DNA from: Pararhizobium sp. A13 | Lineage (GTDB): Bacteria > Pseudomonadota > Alphaproteobacteria > Rhizobiales > Rhizobiaceae | Reading direction: 5' to 3' | DNA length: 64,000 bases | Assembly: GCF_040126305.1 (NCBI RefSeq) | Contig: NZ_CP149510.1 | Coordinates: forward strand, 2,429,001-2,493,000 | Part shown: one piece after another, positions 59,753 through 64,000 of the stretch | Layout: every line of letters begins with the position of its first letter | Position numbering within the stretch: the first letter of the stretch is position 1 | Made by a program: the position numbers and the translations under genes | The notes under the pieces: model-generated | What the model was told of the DNA's origin: nothing | The model's database searches: none | Seen by the model: only the letters and a program-made list of their open reading frames with translations

Positions 59753-60661
59753 ATGTCGCTCACCGCCCTTCGTCCCGAACTGCCCGCCCTGATGGCCGAG
59801 GAGCATGTTCGCGCGGCACTGCTGGAAGATCTCGGCCGCGCCGGCGACATCACCACCTACGCAACGATCTCGCCCGACAGGACCGCCGCCGCGGAAATGA
59901 ACGCCCGCGAAAACGGCGTCGTCGCCGGCATGGAACTGGCCCGCACGGCCTTCCGGCTCATCGATCCGGCAATCCGCTTCGAGGCACTGGTGGCGGATGG
60001 CGACCGGGTTCATCCCGGCGCCGTGCTTGCCCGCATCTCCGGACCCGCGCGCGGGCTTTTGTCGGCCGAGCGCGTCGCTCTGAATTTCCTCATGCATCTC
60101 TGCGGTATCGCCACCTATACCGCGACATTCGCCGCCGAGATCGCCCATACCCGCGCCAAGGTTTGCTGCACCCGCAAGACCATCCCCTGCCTTCGGGCGC
60201 TCGAGAAATATGCCGTCCGTCTCGGTGGCGGTTCCAACCATCGCTACGGTCTCGACGATGCGATCCTGATCAAGGACAATCATATCGCCGTTTCCGGCGG
60301 TGTCGCCAGCGCCGTCAACGCCGCGCGCGCCTATTGCGGCCATCTGGTCAAGATAGAGGTGGAAGTCGACGGCCTGGAGCAGATGCGCGAGGCCCTGACC
60401 GCCAGCCCGGATGTCATCCTGCTCGACAATATGGGGCCGGACCTGCTCAGCCAAGCCGTCGCTGTCAACGCCGCCCATTGGCAGCTGTCGGCCGATGCCT
60501 ATGCCAGCGATCCGCGCCGCACGAAGCTGGAAGCCTCCGGCAACGTCAATTTCCAGACCATCCGCGCCATCGCCGAAACCGGCGTCGATTACATCTCGAC
60601 CTCGAAGATCACCATGGCGGCGCCGACGCTGGACATCGGGCTGGATGTGGTGATCGGCTGA
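59753..60661 (+). CDS. nadC: Nicotinate-nucleotide pyrophosphorylase (quinolinate phosphoribosyltransferase)
   Basis: This 302-residue enzyme makes nicotinate mononucleotide from quinolinate and PRPP. The motifs CCTRKTIPCLRALEKYAVRLGGGSNHRYGLDDAILIKDNH and EVEVDGLEQ are diagnostic. ATG 59753 fits the usual family start; the in-frame ATG at 59714 has a better AGGAAA but lies in the repeat element and adds 13 unusual residues. Confidence 0.95.
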   Translation: MSLTALRPELPALMAEEHVRAALLEDLGRAGDITTYATISPDRTAAAEMNARENGVVAGMELARTAFRLIDPAIRFEALVADGDRVHPGAVLARISGPARGLLSAERVALNFLMHLCGIATYTATFAAEIAHTRAKVCCTRKTIPCLRALEKYAVRLGGGSNHRYGLDDAILIKDNHIAVSGGVASAVNAARAYCGHLVKIEVEVDGLEQMREALTASPDVILLDNMGPDLLSQAVAVNAAHWQLSADAYASDPRRTKLEASGNVNFQTIRAIAETGVDYISTSKITMAAPTLDIGLDVVIG

Positions 60662-60679
60662 GCGCGGCGGGCGGCAGTT

Positions 60680-60901
60680 TCAGCAACTATTCTCTCTTTG
60701 CCGCCGCATCCATTCATCCGCGACATCGCCCATTGTCTTTGCCCTGCCGTCCCTGATCCAGGCCATGAAGGGCCGATCAAAGGCGAAGTCCTCGCCGCAC
60801 TGCGCCGTGAGAAAGCGTCGGACATTCTGGGTGTTGCGGTAGGTCGCCGTGACCGCGGTATTACGATCGATCGCGCCGCCATGCCAGTCGAAACCCTTCA
60901 T
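60680..60901 (-). CDS. DUF6434-like small protein (73 aa)
   Basis: This 73-residue protein starts MKGFDWHGGAIDRNTAVT and continues with YRNTQNVRRFLTAQCGEDFAF and AWIRDGRAKTMGDVADEW. The FDWHGG-x-TYRNTQNVRRF pattern is the DUF6434 family, often found next to SAP domains. Function unknown. It is convergent with nadC, 18 bases away. Confidence 0.85.
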   Translation of the reverse strand: MKGFDWHGGAIDRNTAVTATYRNTQNVRRFLTAQCGEDFAFDRPFMAWIRDGRAKTMGDVADEWMRRQRENSC

Positions 60902-60910
60902 CGCCGTCTC

Positions 60911-61141
60911 CTATCGCTGCAGCACGAACGGGCAGACAAGGCGCGCGCCGATCGTCAGCGACTTGCCGCAGTCGTAGCGGCAGGTCTTGAAGGGACCATT
61001 CACGTCCTCGCTATTCAGATTGCATGGGGTGACGACCGGCTGATCCGAGCCGCGGTTGCCATCAAAATAATCCGGAATGTTTGGCCTGTCCTCGGGTGAG
61101 GTGAGCAGCGAGCCGGCGAGAAAGATAGCAATCGTCTTCAT
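60911..61141 (-). CDS. Small exported protein (76 aa)
   Basis: This 76-residue protein has a short N-terminal hydrophobic leader (KTIAIFLAGSLLTS) and four cysteines (TPCNLN, TCRYDCG and RLVCPF) that could form two disulfides outside the cytoplasm. It lies 9 bases from the DUF6434 gene and may be in the same operon. Not a known family to me. Confidence 0.6.
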   Translation of the reverse strand: MKTIAIFLAGSLLTSPEDRPNIPDYFDGNRGSDQPVVTPCNLNSEDVNGPFKTCRYDCGKSLTIGARLVCPFVLQR

Positions 61142-61603
61142 CGGTTCAGGCCTCGCTCCCGTGGGTGAATTGCCGACAGGGAACCTTTACCACGCCAGGC
61201 AGTTGGCGCAAACGAGCCTCGTTTCGCGGGGCGAAATTTAAAATGGACTATTCGTGTCGGCAGATGTGGGGTTTCGTTGCCATTGGTGTCTTTGCACAAC
61301 TGGTCGAAGGCGGGCATGGCCTTAGGCCTTCTTTCCACCGCAAGCCTGCTTGCCTTCGGCGTGCCAGCTGACGCTAAAGAAAACTAAAGTTATAATCTGG
61401 AAACAAAATGAAATATTTGGAAGTATCAAGAAATAGTCGTTAATTTTTTCGTGATTCAAGAGCTGTCAACTGTATATTTTAGTGATGAACAAATATTTTT
61501 GACGGAATCGTCGAACCAGTTTAACTCGCTTCCTGTCCCCTTTTTATATCGCGTATGGCGGATACACATTATCTACCACGAGCGTTTCGAAAAGGAGAGC
61601 TTT
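61142..61603. other. AT-rich intergenic before the EF-hand gene
   Basis: No gene is supported. The last 220 bases are much more AT-rich than the rest of the window and probably hold the EF-hand gene promoter. An AAAGGAGAGC ribosome-binding site precedes the ATG at 61604. Confidence 0.6.
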
Positions 61604-62317
61604 ATGTTAAGTGTCTCGACAGGCACAAGCGCGTATCAATACCAAAATATGTTTTCCAAACTGGACAAGAATGGCGATGGCACCGTCAGCCAGGATGAGT
61701 TCAGTGCCGGCCGTCCGAAGGATGTGAGCGAAACGCAGTCGGCCACCCTGTTCGGCACGTTGAACAGCAGCGGCACCGGCGCAATGACCTATGACGAGTA
61801 TGTTGCCGGCTCTGAGGATACTGCCCAGACCACATCGGACAAGTGGTCCGGTGAAATGATGGCGATGATGCTGGATATCATGCAGCAGAGCCAGGGCACC
61901 GAACCGCCGGCGCCGCCGTCGTCGGCGGACATGTTTGCCGATATCGACGCCGATGGCGACGGTTCGGTAACGCAGGCCGAGTTCGTGGCCGCCCGTCCGG
62001 ACGACGTCAGCGAGGAGGAGGCGACCGCCTTCTTTGCCAGCCTTGACACCGAAGGCACCGGATCGTTGACGGAGGAGCAGTTTTCGGCGGGCATGGAAGC
62101 CCAGGGACCTGGCGGTCCGCCGCGCGGCATGATGCCGCCGCCGCCGCAAGACGGTACGACGACGGAGAGTGCCGACACCAGCACGGATAGTGCCGTCGAT
62201 ACGACAGAGGCCATTCAGGATATTCTCGATCAGTTGCTGTACGCCATCCAGGCATATCGGGAAAACAGCGCGCAGGCTGAGAGCGAAACCCAGGCGGACC
62301 TTCTGCTCGCCGCCTGA
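61604..62317 (+). CDS. EF-hand protein with four loops
   Basis: This 237-residue protein has four EF-hand-like loops: DKNGDGTVSQDEF (about residues 22-34), NSSGTGAMTYDEY (degenerate), DADGDGSVTQAEF (about 113-125) and DTEGTGSLTEEQF (degenerate). Each pair thus has one canonical calcium site. A Pro/Met/Gly stretch and a Thr/Ser/Asp-rich low-complexity region follow; a helical end closes. There is no signal peptide. A calcium-binding or signalling role is likely but not tested. A terminator follows. Confidence 0.85.
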   Translation: MLSVSTGTSAYQYQNMFSKLDKNGDGTVSQDEFSAGRPKDVSETQSATLFGTLNSSGTGAMTYDEYVAGSEDTAQTTSDKWSGEMMAMMLDIMQQSQGTEPPAPPSSADMFADIDADGDGSVTQAEFVAARPDDVSEEEATAFFASLDTEGTGSLTEEQFSAGMEAQGPGGPPRGMMPPPPQDGTTTESADTSTDSAVDTTEAIQDILDQLLYAIQAYRENSAQAESETQADLLLAA

Positions 62318-62345
62318 CCACCAGGCAGCATTCAGCCCAAGAACG

Positions 62346-62378
62346 AAGCCGGGTTCAAGGGCGACGAACCCGGCTTTT
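62346..62378 (+). terminator. Terminator after the EF-hand gene
   Basis: AAGCCGGGTTC-aagggcgac-GAACCCGGCTT is a perfect 11-base stem followed by TTC. Confidence 0.85.
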
Positions 62379-62511
62379 CGCGTCTGCCGTTAACTTCTGG
62401 GAAGACAAAAAGCCAGCGCGGCATTCCCTTCCTGTCATCCACTTGGAACCGTCACGATATCCATGCGTTGGGTTGGATCGCACGCGTTCGATCAACCGGA
62501 AGGATATCCAG

Positions 62512-63024
62512 ATGAAGAACCTCATCTTGACGGTGGCGCTTGCCGCCTGTGTCGCAACACCCATCTTCGCACAGCCTTCGTCGCAGACGGCCGTCGCCAA
62601 TTTCATCGGAAAAGATGGCAAGGAGACGGGCAGGGCGGTCCTGACCTCGGCCAAGTATGGCGTGTTCATCGAAGTCGAGGTCACCGATCTGCCGCCGGGC
62701 AAGTGGGTGGCGTTCCATATCCATGAAACCGGTGAATGCGATGCTGCGCATGGCCACGAGTCTGCCGGCAAGCATTTCAACCCGGGCAAGACCGAACACG
62801 GGTTTCTCGCTGTCAATGGCCCGCATGCCGGCGACATGCCGAACCAGTATGTCGGCGACGATGGTGTCTTGCGTGCGCAGGTGTTCAACAGCATGGTGGT
62901 GCTCGACAATGCCGAAAACGGCATTCGCGGCCGGGCTCTGATGGTCCATGCCAAATCCGACGATAACCGCAGCCAGCCCTCCGGCGACGCTGGCGAACGG
63001 CTGGCTTGCGCGGTGATCGAATAG
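62512..63024 (+). CDS. sodC: Periplasmic Cu,Zn superoxide dismutase
   Basis: This 170-residue enzyme has a signal peptide (NLILTVALAACVATPIFAQ). The Cu,Zn-SOD core includes FHIHETGECD, AAHGHESAGKHFNP and HAGDMPNQYV, and MVHAKSDDN near the end. The histidine set and both disulfide cysteines (GEC and LAC) are in place. It removes superoxide in the periplasm. GGAAGGATATCCAG precedes the ATG. Confidence 0.95.
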   Translation: MKNLILTVALAACVATPIFAQPSSQTAVANFIGKDGKETGRAVLTSAKYGVFIEVEVTDLPPGKWVAFHIHETGECDAAHGHESAGKHFNPGKTEHGFLAVNGPHAGDMPNQYVGDDGVLRAQVFNSMVVLDNAENGIRGRALMVHAKSDDNRSQPSGDAGERLACAVIE

Positions 63025-63088
63025 CGCTCGCAGCCGTATTGCCCCTGTCCCTCTCGAGAAGCGAGGGTTGCAAGATCAATCCGAAGCG

Positions 63089-64000
63089 CTATCGTCCGCC
63101 GACTTTCAGCCCGGGCGCCGGGCGTTCGTCGAGAATCTGGCGGCGGAATCGGAAGAGGGCGGCCGGTCGGCCGCCGGTAGCGGCGGTCAACATGCCAGTC
63201 GGTTCGACAAGCTCGGCGCCTTCGACAAGGCGGCGGAAATTCTGCTTGTGCAGATGGCGGCCGGAAATGGCCTCGACGGTCGCCTGCAGGTCCGTCAGCG
63301 TGAATTCCGGCGGCATCAGCTCGAAGATCACCGGCCGGTATTTGATCTTGCCGCGCAGCCTTGCGACGGCGGTTGCGACGATACGGCGGTGGTCGTCGCG
63401 CATCGTCAGGCCGAACGGCGGCGTGGCCGTTGCAACTGCCCGCCCGTCGATGACGGCCTCGCCGACAAGTCCGGCCTCGTAGAGAAGCTCGTAGCGTTCC
63501 AATACGCGCTCTTCATCCCAGGGAAAATCATCAAGCCCGAAGGCAAGCCGCATACGCGTGCGCCGCTGGGGCAGGCCCATGCGCTCGTCCTGATGCCCGC
63601 TTTTTTCCCATAGCCGCAAGGCGGGAAGGATGATCTGGTCGATGATCGCAGGACGGCCCTGTCGCCAGTCTTCCCACGGAAGGTAGCTGTACCAGTCGCG
63701 CCAATGAGCGCCGGCATCCGCCAGCCGCGCATTGTTTTCCGCGTCGGTGCGCGTCAGCGCCAGATAACCGACCGACACCATATGCTTGCCGCTTTCGCCG
63801 GGCGAGCGATGCCGGCCGCGGTCGCCGAAGGTATAGAGCTGTTCGATATAGCCGAGATCAAGCGCCGTCTGCTGCTCGACGCTTGCGCGCAGGCTGGTCT
63901 CGAAAGTGCGGTGGCGGGCGGGATCGAAGGGGCCGAAGGGCAGACCGTCGCGGCTGTCTTCCTGTCCTTCGCTGACGACGAGGATTCGCGGCGAGCGGCT
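63089..64000 (-). CDS. Nudix-type NAD-regulator-like protein (partial, NadQ/NrtR-type)
   Basis: The window holds the last 303 codons; the start lies beyond base 64000. Reading in frame, an N-terminal Nudix-like domain (LPFGPFDPARHRTFETSLR, then YIEQLYTFGDRGRH and VSVGYLALT) is followed by a winged-helix C-terminal domain (TMRDDHRRIVATAVARLR, FELMPPEFTLTDLQATVEAI, HLHKQNFRRLVEGAELVEPT). This is the layout of Nudix-derived NAD regulators such as NrtR and the alphaproteobacterial NadQ type. Its nearness to nadABC supports that reading; it could bind the palindrome upstream of nadA. The Nudix box itself is not canonical, so catalysis is doubtful. Confidence 0.75.
   Translation of the reverse strand, partial: SRSPRILVVSEGQEDSRDGLPFGPFDPARHRTFETSLRASVEQQTALDLGYIEQLYTFGDRGRHRSPGESGKHMVSVGYLALTRTDAENNARLADAGAHWRDWYSYLPWEDWRQGRPAIIDQIILPALRLWEKSGHQDERMGLPQRRTRMRLAFGLDDFPWDEERVLERYELLYEAGLVGEAVIDGRAVATATPPFGLTMRDDHRRIVATAVARLRGKIKYRPVIFELMPPEFTLTDLQATVEAISGRHLHKQNFRRLVEGAELVEPTGMLTAATGGRPAALFRFRRQILDERPAPGLKVGGR

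Noticed and set aside
58418..60478. A 686-codon minus-strand frame over nadB and nadC
   Set aside because: Shadow of two well-supported enzymes in the other strand.
1..64000. CRISPR arrays, rRNA or tRNA genes, tmRNA
   Set aside because: No repeat-spacer pattern, no tRNA cloverleaf end or rRNA sequence was seen; smpB is present but the tmRNA gene was not found.

Overview
The window reads as a Rhizobiaceae chromosome (Rhizobium/Agrobacterium/Shinella type). The gene order dapA-smpB-NYN-rpoZ-rsh, then acpS-lepB-rnc-era, an ars operon next to era, recO and nadABC is typical of that family. A RopA-type porin, GC-rich codon use, a TTAA-N7-TTAA (CtrA-type) site and rhizobial hairpin repeats agree with this. 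No rRNA, tRNA or CRISPR array was seen.

Bases 1-12720 are the early and middle half of a Mu-like transposable prophage. Its immunity end points right and the rest lies beyond base 1. On the minus strand, from right to left, come Ner, a small membrane protein, a DnaA-C-like HTH protein, a ParB-like protein, an HTH-like protein, the MuA-type transposase, the MuB-type ATPase, four small genes ending in DUF3164, a Cys-containing protein, GemA, a Mor-like activator, then a GH19 endolysin, holin-like protein, DksA/TraR zinc-finger protein, DUF2730 and a gp25-like gene. The repressor is divergent, on the plus strand. Two paralogous two-TM membrane genes (3473-5092) sit antisense inside the early operon as cargo.

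Bases 13025-15754 hold three plus-strand accessory genes: a PIN-domain protein, a secreted coiled-coil protein, and a protein with a Cys/His HLLPK-type N-terminus. Bases 15.9-18.6 kb look like a second, decayed Mu-like prophage. They hold a truncated phage protease fused out of frame to another phage gene, a PBECR-type nuclease domain, phased and palindromic repeats, and a candidate Mor/C operator that also occurs upstream of the endolysin of the intact phage.

From 18.8 kb on the region is host chromosome. It starts with a Tat-type Hint-domain protein, a 1.2-kb non-coding stretch and the porin, then a hydrolase, a lytic transglycosylase, dapA-smpB, NYN, rpoZ, the (p)ppGpp synthetase/hydrolase and two exported proteins. 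acpS and the lepB-rnc-era cluster (protein export, RNA processing, ribosome assembly) follow, then the divergent arsR-arsC-aqpS-arsC operon with its palindromic operator, a glutathione transferase, cfa, tex, a heparinase II/III pseudogene and recO. Next are a thioesterase, a SigJ-type sigma factor, a CMD protein, phoX with a Pho box, DUF2339, HD, MOSC, aldo/keto reductase and MFS genes. The nadA-nadB-nadC pathway genes are separated by hairpin repeats and preceded by a perfect palindrome. Two small genes, an EF-hand protein, sodC and a Nudix-type regulator fragment close the window; that regulator is a good candidate to bind the nadA palindrome.
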